Source of the DNA: Myxococcales bacterium
Lineage (GTDB): Bacteria; Myxococcota_A; SURF-8
DNA: 45,670 bases
Direction: 5' to 3'
Assembly (NCBI GenBank): GCA_003598065.1
Contig: QZKR01000015.1
Span: 1 to 45,670 of the forward strand
Shown: positions 8,589-17,251 of the stretch, in pieces
How the letters are laid out: each line of letters begins with the position of its first letter
How positions within the stretch are numbered: the stretch's first letter is position 1
Program-made: the position numbers and the translations under genes
Notes under the pieces: generated by a model
The model's database searches: none
What the model was told of the DNA's origin: nothing
The model's input: only the letters and a program-made list of their open reading frames with translations

Positions 8589-8617
8589 AAGATAGTGGGC
8601 GACTCATGGTTTGGCAA
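8589..8617 (-). promoter_or_regulatory. Putative sigma70 promoter of the rubrerythrin-like gene
   Basis: Minus strand TTGCCA (8612-8617), 17-bp spacer, TATCTT (8589-8594), about 64 bp before the ATG at 8525. Confidence 0.45.
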
Positions 8618-8756
8618 TCTAATTTCCCGTCAATCTTCGGATTCGGCAATACCCATCTCCAAGGAGATTTCCTCCCGCCTCGGCATTTCCCGGAACGAAG
8701 CAATAGAGGCTATCTTATCAATAACTAGTCTTTATCGTTACGAAATTTAAATTCTC

Positions 8757-8785
8757 TTGACATTGTAGATGTATTTAGGTATTTA
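8757..8785 (+). promoter_or_regulatory. Sigma70 promoter of the rrf2-cytochrome operon
   Basis: Consensus TTGACA (8757-8762), 17-bp spacer, TATTTA (8780-8785). It lies 28 bp before the ATG at 8814, giving a short leader with AGGAG at 8804-8808. Its AT-rich setting contrasts with the surrounding GC-rich DNA. Confidence 0.7.
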
Positions 8786-8800
8786 AACTCCAGAATACAT
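8769..8800. promoter_or_regulatory. Inverted repeat around the -10: candidate Rrf2 operator
   Basis: A perfect 7-bp inverted repeat ATGTATT (8769-8775) / AATACAT (8794-8800), separated by 18 bp. The left arm is in the promoter spacer and the right arm just past the expected start site. A dimeric regulator bound here would cover the -10, which suggests autorepression by the Rrf2 protein encoded 13 bp downstream. Confidence 0.5.
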
Positions 8801-8813
8801 ATTAGGAGCAGCT

Positions 8814-9251
8814 ATGAGTGGCTTTCTAAAAATTTCCGAAGCGGCGTCGTGCGGCATGCATGCCTTGGTTTTTCTCGCGGCTCACCCGGAAAAGCTTGTC
8901 CGCGCGAGAGAACTGGCCGGTTTTTGCCAGTCGTCAGAGGCTCACATGGCCAAGATCCTGCAACGGCTGGCGAAGGTGCGGCTCGTGCGCGCCGAGCGCG
9001 GCCCGACCGGCGGCTACCGGCTCCATCGTCCGGCAAACGAAATCAATTTGCTACAAGTGGTCAGCGCCCTCGACGGCGACCCGGAAACCGATTCGTGCCT
9101 GATGAACCGCCGCGCCTGCGCCGACAACGGCCAGCTCTGCGTCTTCAGCGAATTGACGCACTCCGTGAATCGGCAGGTGCTCGACTACCTGACGACCACC
9201 CGACTCGACCAATTGGCCGTTCGCTGCCGCCTGATCCTGACGCGCGATTGA
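8814..9251 (+). CDS. Rrf2-family transcriptional regulator, probable Fe-S sensor
   Basis: 145 residues. N-terminal winged helix typical of Rrf2/IscR/NsrR: SCGMHALVFLA, then ELAGFCQSSEAHMAKILQRLAKVRLVRAERGPTGGYRL with the family's GPxGGY wing. A three-cysteine cluster C-x6-C-x6-C follows (SCLMNRRAC...LCVF, residues about 94-108). This matches the position and near-spacing of the [2Fe-2S] or [4Fe-4S] ligands in IscR, NsrR and RsrR. It is first in the cytochrome operon (10 bp before the next ATG), so it probably ties expression to NO, oxygen or iron status. Which signal cannot be told. Confidence 0.92.
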   Translation: MSGFLKISEAASCGMHALVFLAAHPEKLVRARELAGFCQSSEAHMAKILQRLAKVRLVRAERGPTGGYRLHRPANEINLLQVVSALDGDPETDSCLMNRRACADNGQLCVFSELTHSVNRQVLDYLTTTRLDQLAVRCRLILTRD

Positions 9252-9261
9252 CGAGGGGGAG

Positions 9262-10191
9262 ATGCGGATCACAGCCGTAGGCGTCGCTTGGATGACGCTT
9301 GGATTTGTCCTCGCCCTGACCGCCTCGGCGGCGGCGCAAGAAGTAGCGCTTTCCGCTACGGAGGAAGGTGGAGCCGTCACCGGTTTCGATGCTTCCAACT
9401 GCGCCCGTTGCCACGAAAACCCCGGCATGCGGCCCTCGCTGGTGAGGGACGACGGATTGATTCATTCGCTGTTTGTGGAGCGGGACCGTTTCGAACAGTC
9501 GATCCATTATCGCAAAGAGAAGCAGAAATGCGTCGATTGCCACAAGGAAGGCTATGCCCGCTTTCCGCACAACGCCGCGCGGTCGCTGACGTGCTTCGAC
9601 TGCCACGAGAAATTGAAGCCCAAGTTCGAAGAGATCCGCGCGCAGGCGTTGCAGAGCGTCCATTTCACCTCCGACCGCGTCGCCTTCAACTGCGCCGCCT
9701 GCCACACTCCGCACTACATGCGCCCGGCGCGGGAGATGAGCTTCGAGGCGAAGAATGCGATGTGCATCGACTGCCATGGCGGGCGCTTCACCGTCACCGA
9801 CCGTCCGCTCGCCGAGCGGCATCGTTGGCACCCGCTGGCGGCGCTGCATCTCGGCAACACCGCCTGCATCGCCTGCCATACGCAGGTGGAGGCGGGCGTC
9901 TCCGACGTAGCCTTCAAGCACCTGATTCTGCCGAGCGCGCAGGCAAGCCGCGCCTGCGCCGACTGTCATTCCCCTGACGGCAAGATGCGGCACTACGTGA
10001 TCGACATCAACGGCACAGCGCCGGCGAACAGAACCGACGAGCAGTTGTGGCGCGAGTTCTACATCAGCGGCGCGACGCGCCTGGACTGGCTCGACATGGG
10101 CGGTCTCGCGCTGCTGGCGTTCGCGGGCCTGGGCGCGTTCGGTCACGGCCTGGCGCGGGCGCTTCGGAAGGGAAGGGGACGCGATGCGTGA
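9262..10191 (+). CDS. Membrane-anchored heptaheme c-type cytochrome
   Basis: 309 residues. A Sec signal peptide ends near ASAAA (residue 25). Seven CxxCH heme-binding motifs start at residues 47, 90, 111, 144, 168, 202 and 232, and extra His residues are available as distal ligands. A single C-terminal transmembrane helix lies at about 277-297 with a basic cytoplasmic tail, so the hemes face the periplasm. GGGGGAG lies directly before the ATG. The gene overlaps the cytochrome b gene by 8 bp. It resembles the NapC/NrfB-like or Fdh/Hyd-associated electron carriers in role (periplasmic heme wire on a membrane b subunit). No exact family match was recognised. Confidence 0.93.
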   Translation: MRITAVGVAWMTLGFVLALTASAAAQEVALSATEEGGAVTGFDASNCARCHENPGMRPSLVRDDGLIHSLFVERDRFEQSIHYRKEKQKCVDCHKEGYARFPHNAARSLTCFDCHEKLKPKFEEIRAQALQSVHFTSDRVAFNCAACHTPHYMRPAREMSFEAKNAMCIDCHGGRFTVTDRPLAERHRWHPLAALHLGNTACIACHTQVEAGVSDVAFKHLILPSAQASRACADCHSPDGKMRHYVIDINGTAPANRTDEQLWREFYISGATRLDWLDMGGLALLAFAGLGAFGHGLARALRKGRGRDA

Positions 10192-10822
10192 AAGTCGCCT
10201 CTATCTCGCGACGCGAATCGACCGGTTCTGGCATTGGGTCCATGCCGTCGGCGTCGTGCTGCTGATTCTCTCCGGCTTCAACATCCACTTCGCCGAGTCG
10301 TTCGACGTGCTGGGCGGCATTGAGCGCGCCATCTGGTGGCACAACGTCGTCGGCGTCATCGTCGCTTTCGACTGGGGCTTGTGGCTGATCTACAACCTTG
10401 CCACGCGCCGCATCCGCTATTACCTGCCCACCGCCGACGAGAAACCCGCCGGGCTGTTGCGTCAGGCGCGATTCTATCTGTTCGGCTTGTTCCGAAACGA
10501 TCCGCATCCTTACGCGATCACGGCCGAACGCAAATTCAACCCGTTGCAGAAGCTGACCTATCTGGGAATGATGGCGCTCGTCGTGCCGTTCCAGATCGTC
10601 ACCGGGATTTACATGCTGCTCTTGATTTCCGGCTCGGCCGAGTTCGGGGGCAAGATGTTTCTCCCGTCCGTCCTGCACACCGCCGGCGCGTTCGCGACGA
10701 CGGCCTTTCTGGTCGGTCACGTCTATCTGGCCACCACCGGCCGCCGGCCCTACAGCCATTTCGCTTTCATGATCTCCGGTTACCACGAGGAAGACCACCT
10801 GCCTGAAGGAGGCTCGCCGTGA
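10184..10822 (+). CDS. Cytochrome b561-like membrane subunit (formate dehydrogenase gamma/HydC type)
   Basis: 212 residues with four transmembrane segments (about 14-34, 48-71, 123-148, 160-184). His17, His20, His53, His165 and His179 stand at positions suited to two b hemes. The start RxDRFWHWVHAVGVVLLILSGF is characteristic of the b561/FdnI family. It should exchange electrons between menaquinone or ubiquinone and the two flanking multiheme cytochromes. It overlaps both neighbours (8 bp before, 4 bp after), a sign of coupled translation and a shared complex. Confidence 0.93.
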   Translation: MRESRLYLATRIDRFWHWVHAVGVVLLILSGFNIHFAESFDVLGGIERAIWWHNVVGVIVAFDWGLWLIYNLATRRIRYYLPTADEKPAGLLRQARFYLFGLFRNDPHPYAITAERKFNPLQKLTYLGMMALVVPFQIVTGIYMLLLISGSAEFGGKMFLPSVLHTAGAFATTAFLVGHVYLATTGRRPYSHFAFMISGYHEEDHLPEGGSP

Positions 10823-13029
10823 AGACGCTCGTTTCGCTGCTCAAAGCGCTTGTCTCGCCCTCCCGCTGGCCGCTGTGGCGGCGCGGCTGGCCCTACAAGG
10901 CGGCCTACCTTGTCCTGGCGCATGTTGTCGGCCTGGTGCTTTTGAAGGAGGCGGTCTATCCGGCGTTCTTCCGCTGGTACACCGGCGATAAAAGCGCGGT
11001 CCTGTCTTACGACACCGTCGAGATACTCACGACGATGAAGTTCGAGAAGCTCGCGGCCAATCTGCAAACAGAAGCGCTCAAGGCGAAGGTGGAAGCTTTG
11101 GCTGCCGCCGAGAAGAGTCCCGGCTACCGGCGCGAGCGCGAACGGCTGCTCAAGGGGCTGCCGTCGCTGAAACGCGGCGTCGGTTACGATCATATCCGAT
11201 ATTTCCGCGAGGCGGGCGTTCTTTCCTACAAAGGTCCGGAGACCTGTCTTTCCTGTCACAAGGCGATCCGCGTCATCGAGCCCGACGGTTCGGTGCGCGA
11301 ACGGCCGTTGATGCAAGATGTGATGGAGACATCACACTTCCAGTTGTTCGCCATGCGGCCTGGATTTTCTACCTACGGTTACGACGGCCGGCAGGTGAAC
11401 GAGGAGGGAAGGTCGATTCCCGTGGGCAAGGTGGACCGCGCCTGCGGCATCCCCGGCAGCTTCACCTGGACCGGCTGGGCGGCGCTGATCGAGGCCAAGC
11501 CGAAGGACGGCAAACCGCATCTCGTTTCCGAGGGCTGCGGCCAGTGCCACATCGGCGGCATGTACGGACCGGCCTCCGACCTGATGATGCCGGTCGGCAT
11601 CGACGACGCGCACCGCGAGCAAGGCATCGACTGTCTGATCTGCCATTCCGACGCCTACGATATGAACCGGCGCTACGTCATCGACGACGGCGTGGGGCTG
11701 CGCTGGAATCAGGACCGCAGCATGAAGGCGGCGCTTACGGTCGGCCGGCCGACGGCGACGATGTGCCTGCGCTGCCACCAGCACAACATGGGCGGCGACA
11801 CTTACGTCCATAATCAAGCAGCCAAGACCGTCGGCTACCAGAATCAGCGGCTTCTGCACGGCTGGTCGAAGCGCGGCGCGCCTTTCGCCGCTTTCGACGA
11901 TGTGCACGCCAAGGCGGGGATGGAGTGCCTCGACTGCCATCAGCCCGTTGGCCACCGCATCCCGCGCGGCAGCCGCGGCGTCGATCTCGTCTCCAACGAC
12001 CTGCCGGGCGTCGAGGTTTCCTGCGAGAAATGCCACACCGCCGCGCCGCACTTCAAAAACGAGCGGACGCGCGCCTTCCTGAACGGCCACACGGCGCGCA
12101 TGGCCTGCCAAACCTGCCACATCACCAAGTTGCAGGAGAAGAGCGTCGTGCTCATCGACTGGGCGACGCCGACGTTCAACGAGGAAGAGGGCGTCTGGAC
12201 GCCGACGGTGAAGCTCGCCTCGGGCGACGTGCGCACGACGGTCGGTTATCTCTGGTACAACGGCTCGGGATCGTTTTTGGCCAACGCGCTCGGCGACAAC
12301 CCGTCGAACCCCGGCGTCTACAATCCGCTGATGGACGCCATCGTAAAGTACAATCGCATTCCCGGCCTTGAAATCGAGGGAGTGACCGACAATGATTTTC
12401 TGTCGCCGATGCGGCCGGAGCTTGTGGAGAAGCGGCGCAGGATGGTGGCCGACAACATCCAACCGCACCAGGAGAAGGGCCGCTCGAAACTGCAGCCGTT
12501 CCATCTCTTCAACGCCCGGATGTACGAGGACATGAACAACCAGGGGCCTTTCGGCGCGATGATCATGCCCTTCGACTACAAAACCTATTTCGAAACCGGC
12601 GACACGCTGGCGTCCGTCAAGAAGGCGATCGCCCATCCCATCGTCGTCCGCATGTACCAGACGATGTTCAAGGTCTACATGATGGACGACTTCATGAAGT
12701 ATTTCGGCATCGAGGAAGGCTGGAAGCCGCAGCATCCGCTGGCCCCGGATTATCCCGGGAAAATCGAGCCGCACTGGATGCGGCAGATGGGGACGATCGC
12801 CCTCAACCACGGCATCAGGGCGCGCGGTTTCGGCTGCGTCGCCTGCCACGCGGAAGGCGGGCTGATGCGTTACGACGAGCTGGGCTATTCGCCCGAGCGG
12901 TCCCGCGAACTGGTGAACCTGCCGGAATTGAAAATGTTTGAGGGCGTGGATACCGGCGCCACGTTCGAGGAGCTTTATCGTTCACAAACCGGCGCGCCCG
13001 TTTCCGAGCCGGAGGGCGAGCCGATCTAA
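10819..13029 (+). CDS. Membrane-anchored octaheme c-type cytochrome
   Basis: 736 residues from a GTG (AAGGAGG 6 bases upstream) that overlaps the preceding stop. An uncleaved N-terminal transmembrane anchor lies at about 26-43. Eight CxxCH motifs start at residues 143, 240, 272, 316, 370, 402, 430 and 673. Hemes 3-7 are closely spaced; the eighth stands alone after some 240 heme-free residues. The start of the heme domain (ETCLSCHK...ETSHFQLF) faintly recalls octaheme tetrathionate-reductase-like proteins, but all eight motifs are CxxCH and there is no CxxCK active-site heme. It may be the terminal reductase or an electron outlet; the substrate is unknown. Its stop codon overlaps the stop of the convergent alr gene. 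Confidence 0.92.
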   Translation: MKTLVSLLKALVSPSRWPLWRRGWPYKAAYLVLAHVVGLVLLKEAVYPAFFRWYTGDKSAVLSYDTVEILTTMKFEKLAANLQTEALKAKVEALAAAEKSPGYRRERERLLKGLPSLKRGVGYDHIRYFREAGVLSYKGPETCLSCHKAIRVIEPDGSVRERPLMQDVMETSHFQLFAMRPGFSTYGYDGRQVNEEGRSIPVGKVDRACGIPGSFTWTGWAALIEAKPKDGKPHLVSEGCGQCHIGGMYGPASDLMMPVGIDDAHREQGIDCLICHSDAYDMNRRYVIDDGVGLRWNQDRSMKAALTVGRPTATMCLRCHQHNMGGDTYVHNQAAKTVGYQNQRLLHGWSKRGAPFAAFDDVHAKAGMECLDCHQPVGHRIPRGSRGVDLVSNDLPGVEVSCEKCHTAAPHFKNERTRAFLNGHTARMACQTCHITKLQEKSVVLIDWATPTFNEEEGVWTPTVKLASGDVRTTVGYLWYNGSGSFLANALGDNPSNPGVYNPLMDAIVKYNRIPGLEIEGVTDNDFLSPMRPELVEKRRRMVADNIQPHQEKGRSKLQPFHLFNARMYEDMNNQGPFGAMIMPFDYKTYFETGDTLASVKKAIAHPIVVRMYQTMFKVYMMDDFMKYFGIEEGWKPQHPLAPDYPGKIEPHWMRQMGTIALNHGIRARGFGCVACHAEGGLMRYDELGYSPERSRELVNLPELKMFEGVDTGATFEELYRSQTGAPVSEPEGEPI

Positions 13030-14177
13030 GCCGCTTCGCGGTCTGTAGGAACGACGATGCGCGGCGCGGCGGAGGCGATGCGCGTCACGATTTCGTAATT
13101 GATCGTGCCGAGCCAGGAGGCGAGGTGGTCGGCGTGGATGTGCTCGTCGCCCTGTGCGCCGATCAGCACGACTTCGTCGCCGGCCTTGGCTTCCGGGATG
13201 TCGGTGACGTCGGCCATCATCAGGTTCATGCAGACGCGGCCCCGCAGCGGCGCGCGGCGGCCGGCGATAAGCACGTGGGCGCGGTTCGACAGTCCTCGGT
13301 CGTAACCGTCGGCGTAGCCCAGCGGCAATACGGCGATGCGCGTCGGCCGCGTCGTGCGGAAGGTCCGGCCGTAACCGACATACTCTCCCACCGCCAGCTC
13401 CTTCACCTGGCTGACGCGCGTTTTCCATGACAGGACGGGCTTGAGCTTCGCGGGTTCGCGGCCAACCTGATGAGCGGAAACGTAAGTTTCCTTGCTCGGC
13501 CAGAGTCCGTAGGCGCTGATGCCCACGCGCGCCATGGCGAACAAGGTCTGCGGGAAAAGCAGCGTCGCTGCGGAGCAGGCGGTATGGAGAAGCGGCGGGG
13601 TCACGTCCAGCTTCAGCAACAATTCGGTGAAATCCTGAAAGCGCCGGAGCTGCGTCTCGGCGAAGCTGTGGTCGGTGGTGTCCTCGATGTCGGCGAAATG
13701 CGTATAGGCTCCTTCGATTTCGATCGACGGCTCCTCGGCCAGCCGTTGAATGACGGGCAGATGCTCCGGCAAAAAGCCCTGGCGGTTGGTGCCGGTTTCG
13801 AGCTTGAGATGGACGCGCAGCGATTTCGGCCGCACTCGCAAAACGGCCTCGGCCGCCTCCGGCGAGGCGACGGTGATCGACAGCCGAAGCTGCGCGGCGC
13901 GGACAAGCAGATTCTCCGGCGTCGGACCCATGACCAGGATCGGCGAGGCGATGTTGGCCTGCCGCAGTTCGATCGCCTCCTGCATGTTGAACACCCCCAG
14001 CCAGTCGGCGCCGGCGGCGAGCGCGATGTTGGCCACGGGCAGCATGCCGTGGCCGTAGGCGTTGCCCTTGACGACGACGAGCAGGCGGCGCGCCTCGCCG
14101 ACAAGACTTCGAAAAACGGCTATGTTTTGTTCCAGGGCTTCCCGGTCGATTTCCACCCAGGAAAGATTTTCGTCCAT
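13026..14177 (-). CDS. alr: Alanine racemase
   Basis: 383 residues, normal length. It makes D-alanine for peptidoglycan using PLP. The PLP lysine is in VVVKGNAYGHG (about residue 38). The second-base tyrosine is in VGYGRTFRT, and PLGYADGYDRG and INYEIVTRI are further family signatures. The substrate loop reads CMN where many racemases have CMD (Asp313 in the Geobacillus enzyme). Asn is a mild change and other residues are intact, so activity is expected. It lies 55 bp after the PilZ-like/HEAT gene and probably shares its transcript. AAGGA lies about 10 bases before the ATG. Confidence 0.96.
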   Translation of the reverse strand: MDENLSWVEIDREALEQNIAVFRSLVGEARRLLVVVKGNAYGHGMLPVANIALAAGADWLGVFNMQEAIELRQANIASPILVMGPTPENLLVRAAQLRLSITVASPEAAEAVLRVRPKSLRVHLKLETGTNRQGFLPEHLPVIQRLAEEPSIEIEGAYTHFADIEDTTDHSFAETQLRRFQDFTELLLKLDVTPPLLHTACSAATLLFPQTLFAMARVGISAYGLWPSKETYVSAHQVGREPAKLKPVLSWKTRVSQVKELAVGEYVGYGRTFRTTRPTRIAVLPLGYADGYDRGLSNRAHVLIAGRRAPLRGRVCMNLMMADVTDIPEAKAGDEVVLIGAQGDEHIHADHLASWLGTINYEIVTRIASAAPRIVVPTDREAA

Positions 14178-14232
14178 CGGGGAGCTGTCCTTGCTAAACG
14201 CGCCGGGCGTCGGCGAACGCGAAGCGCCTGGT

Positions 14233-16980
14233 TCAGACGGCCTGGCGGGTTTGGAGTTGCTTCAAGGCGTCCTTGGCCCGCTGCGAAAGGATCGGATCTT
14301 TCTCGCTCGCCACGCGAGTGAGCATGCGGCGGACGCGTTTGCCGTTGCCAATTTCGCCGAGCGCCTGGCAGATCGCCATTTTCACGCCGTCGCTGACACT
14401 TTTGGTCGCTTTGGTCTTGAAAAACGCCAGGAGCCCGGCGCCGTAGGAATCCTCCAGTTTCTTCACCATCACCTCTTCGATAGAACGGCGTACGTTCTCG
14501 TCGGAGAGCTTGAGGTTGGATACGGCTCGATACACCTGGACAGCCAGCGATTCGTCCTCCACTTCTATCTTGCCTTCCAGTACGTCCATGTAGAAGCGCA
14601 TGACTTTTTCGTTCTGGCTGCCCATCTGTCCCAGGCAGGAAATGGCGCGCAGGCGCACCTTGGGGTCCGGGTCGTCCAGTGCTTTCATGATGTGCGTTTC
14701 CGACGTCTGCGGCGCGATGCGGAACAACGCTTGAATCGTCTCCTCGCGCACCGCCGGGTTCTGGTGGTAGAGCAGCAGCGTCAGTTTGCCGACGATCTTG
14801 CGGTCGCCCATTTCTCCCAGCAGCGAAACGACGTTGCGCAGGAAGTACCAGGGATTGTCTTCCTTGTAGAGTTCGTTGACCATCGCTTGCACGCCCGCCG
14901 CGCCGATCTCTTGCAGGGAACGAATGGCCAGCTTGCGGACCCATTTGTCCTCGTGCTTTTTGAGCGTCTCCAGCAGGATCGGCACGGACAGCCGGCCGAA
15001 GGAGACGAACACGCCGGCGGCCATGGCGCGCATCTCCTTGTCGTCCGCCTCGAAGGCGTTTTTGAGGCCCGGCAGGACGTTGGTGGTGCCGATGTAATCG
15101 AAGAAACGCTTCGTCAGCGATTTGCGGCGCACGTCGCGGTCGTCCAGATGTTTGCGGACGGCGGCGATGATGCGGCCGACGAGCATGTATTCTTTCTTCT
15201 CCGACAAGAGCGGCACGACCCGCTGGAAGCGGTTGACGAATTCGGAGAATTCCTTGTCGTTGAGCGGCGAGTCGAAACGCTTCAGAATTTCGTCGGCGTT
15301 GGTGAGGAAGGCCTCCGAGAGCTTTTTGTTGGTGATGCGCTCCTGAATCTTCAGAGGCAGCGCTTTGAACGGGATCAGCTTGCGGTTGTAAAACTCTTCG
15401 AGCGTGTTATCGACGGCCTCGTTCTTTTCGGTGAGGAAGCGGTCCGTAATGTGCTTGAGGATGCGCAGCAGCACCTTTTCCTGCTTTTCGGCGACGGTGC
15501 GCTGCGCTTCCAGAGGCGCCCGTTTCTGGAGTTCGCGCACGCCCTCCCATTCCCTGATGATCATCAGCGAGGCGCCGGCCAGAAATTCGGCGTCCGCGCC
15601 CCAGATCATGAACTGCTCGACGTCGATGTCCTTGAGCATCTCGTTTTCGTCGATGCCCTCCATGACCAGGTCGGCGTTGAGCAAGACGGCGATCAGAAAG
15701 GTCGGGCTGCGCAGGGGCTTGATCGTATCGCGGAAGATGCGGATCTTGATCTGGCGCAATTCTTCGATCGTCGCGCTTTTCAGCAGCGGGACCGTCTTCA
15801 GGTCTTTCTTCAGGCGCGACAGGGTCAATTCCGCCTGCCAGGGAAGCTTGCGGCCGGAGGAGATGATGTCTTCGTCGAAGATCGCCGATACTTCCAGAAT
15901 GCCGTGCTCGATCAGGGTGCGCGTGAACCGCTCGCCTTCCTTGCGCGAATCCTCGCGATACTCCGGCGAGTACTGGCTCATCAGATCGATGAAACGGTTG
16001 AATTTGTCCTCGTTGATGATGCGCTTGATCGACAGCGAGATGAGACAGCGTCGTTCCAGGTATTCCATGAAGCGCGGGATGTAGAGTTGCGCCATGCCCT
16101 GCGGCATGATCTCTTTCAGCGACACCATGTCTTCGAGCGCGCCGTCGATCAGGACGTCGCGGTCGTCGCCGATCGCTTTGCGGATGAAGTTGAGTTCCCG
16201 ATGCCGGCCGATGATCTTGCGGAACAGCGCATAAAGCCCTTTTTTCGCCTTCACCGCCTCGGGGTGGCTGGCGTCGTAGTAGCCCGACCGCTGCACGGAC
16301 TTCGTGAAGGAGAGAACGAAAGCGATGATGTACTTTTTCTGTTCGAGCCAGGGGTCTTCTTCGGCGCCCTCTTTTTTGGGCATGATGAGGTCGCCGGAGA
16401 CGCCTTTCAATTCCTCGGGCAGTTCGGCTTCGATGACCTCCTCGTCCATCGGGGCGTCGTCGGAGAGGATGGCCTGCATCAGCGCTTCTTCTTCGGCGGA
16501 GCGGCCCGGTACGCGGGCGGGGGGGGAAATCTGCGTCGCCGTCGCCGACGGACGGGAAAACAACTTGGTCGCCGCCTGATCGTCCGTGGGCGGTTCAAAG
16601 TCCTTGGTCAAAGGAACGTCGAAATCCAGACTGTCGATATCCAGGGACGCCGCGGGAGCGAGGGCGGCGTCGATTTTGCGTTGCTGTTCCGAACCGAAAT
16701 TCTCCAACTTGAACAGCGACATGGCGAAATCCTTGCCTGGCTGCTCCTTGACCTTTTCGACCACTCCCGACACTTCGAAGGAGCTTCCTCCGGGCAGGCG
16801 GAAGAGGAGTTGTTTCCTGTCGCCGGGTTTGGCGTCGGCCGAGGTGCGCACGACGCAATGTCCGGCGCGGAGATATTTGTCGTTGTTCTTTTCCAACTCG
16901 TCGCGGGACTCGATGGTGATCTCCAGCGTCGTCTCGGCCGACCAGTTGGCGCCACTGCTCGTTGGACCGGCGAATTTCAT
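14233..16980 (-). CDS. PilZ-like and HEAT-repeat protein of unknown function
   Basis: 915 residues, no signal peptide. Residues about 15-105 resemble a divergent PilZ domain of the myxobacterial type (CVVRTSADAKPGD, LLFRLPGGSSFEVSGVVEKV, FAMSLFKLENF). The RxxxR and DxSxxG c-di-GMP-binding motifs are not obvious, so binding is uncertain. A disordered acidic/Pro linker covers about 110-205. A long helical region follows (about 210-620). From about 640 to the end there are HEAT-like repeats (VRKLAIRSLQEIGAAGV, VREETIQALFRIAP, VRLRAISCLGQMG, MAICQALGEIGNGKRV). Such proteins are usually cytoplasmic scaffolds. It is followed by alr. Confidence 0.85.
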   Translation of the reverse strand: MKFAGPTSSGANWSAETTLEITIESRDELEKNNDKYLRAGHCVVRTSADAKPGDRKQLLFRLPGGSSFEVSGVVEKVKEQPGKDFAMSLFKLENFGSEQQRKIDAALAPAASLDIDSLDFDVPLTKDFEPPTDDQAATKLFSRPSATATQISPPARVPGRSAEEEALMQAILSDDAPMDEEVIEAELPEELKGVSGDLIMPKKEGAEEDPWLEQKKYIIAFVLSFTKSVQRSGYYDASHPEAVKAKKGLYALFRKIIGRHRELNFIRKAIGDDRDVLIDGALEDMVSLKEIMPQGMAQLYIPRFMEYLERRCLISLSIKRIINEDKFNRFIDLMSQYSPEYREDSRKEGERFTRTLIEHGILEVSAIFDEDIISSGRKLPWQAELTLSRLKKDLKTVPLLKSATIEELRQIKIRIFRDTIKPLRSPTFLIAVLLNADLVMEGIDENEMLKDIDVEQFMIWGADAEFLAGASLMIIREWEGVRELQKRAPLEAQRTVAEKQEKVLLRILKHITDRFLTEKNEAVDNTLEEFYNRKLIPFKALPLKIQERITNKKLSEAFLTNADEILKRFDSPLNDKEFSEFVNRFQRVVPLLSEKKEYMLVGRIIAAVRKHLDDRDVRRKSLTKRFFDYIGTTNVLPGLKNAFEADDKEMRAMAAGVFVSFGRLSVPILLETLKKHEDKWVRKLAIRSLQEIGAAGVQAMVNELYKEDNPWYFLRNVVSLLGEMGDRKIVGKLTLLLYHQNPAVREETIQALFRIAPQTSETHIMKALDDPDPKVRLRAISCLGQMGSQNEKVMRFYMDVLEGKIEVEDESLAVQVYRAVSNLKLSDENVRRSIEEVMVKKLEDSYGAGLLAFFKTKATKSVSDGVKMAICQALGEIGNGKRVRRMLTRVASEKDPILSQRAKDALKQLQTRQAV

Positions 16981-17154
16981 GGCGGGATGATCTCCCCTCA
17001 GGGATATATGTTTTTTAACCCTAAGCTTCTCTTACTATCACCGAAATGCCACTGAAATCAAGTTCTTTACGCTGCGGTTGAAACCGGGTGGCGTACAGCC
17101 CTTTTCCTTGCCGATTCGCCGGCTTTCGGAAGCGAAATTCGCGCGAATGTTATA

Positions 17155-17184
17155 TTGACGAAACCTCTGCAATTCCCCTACACT
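17155..17184 (+). promoter_or_regulatory. Putative sigma70 promoter of dnaG-rpoD
   Basis: TTGACG (17155-17160), 18-bp spacer, TACACT (17179-17184), 67 bp before the GTG start of dnaG. It lies in the 271-bp gap between the divergent PilZ-like/HEAT gene and dnaG, which holds no other recognised feature. Confidence 0.5.
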
Positions 17185-17251
17185 TGCTAGCTCATGGCTT
17201 CGCCGACAATCATGCTATCGGCCATAGGAAACGAGGCGGCGGGACACGATC

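Noticed and set aside
10819..13029. Assignment of the octaheme cytochrome as hydroxylamine oxidoreductase or octaheme tetrathionate reductase
   Set aside because: There is no CxxCK heme, no HAO-type crosslinking Tyr motif was recognised, and heme spacing differs. Similarity is limited to the first heme region.
14062..17055. A 997-codon open frame on the plus strand opposite the PilZ-like/HEAT gene
   Set aside because: It is the antisense image of a real minus-strand gene with HEAT repeats. The translation is full of His, Arg, Gln and Phe in no family pattern, as expected from high GC at third codon positions.
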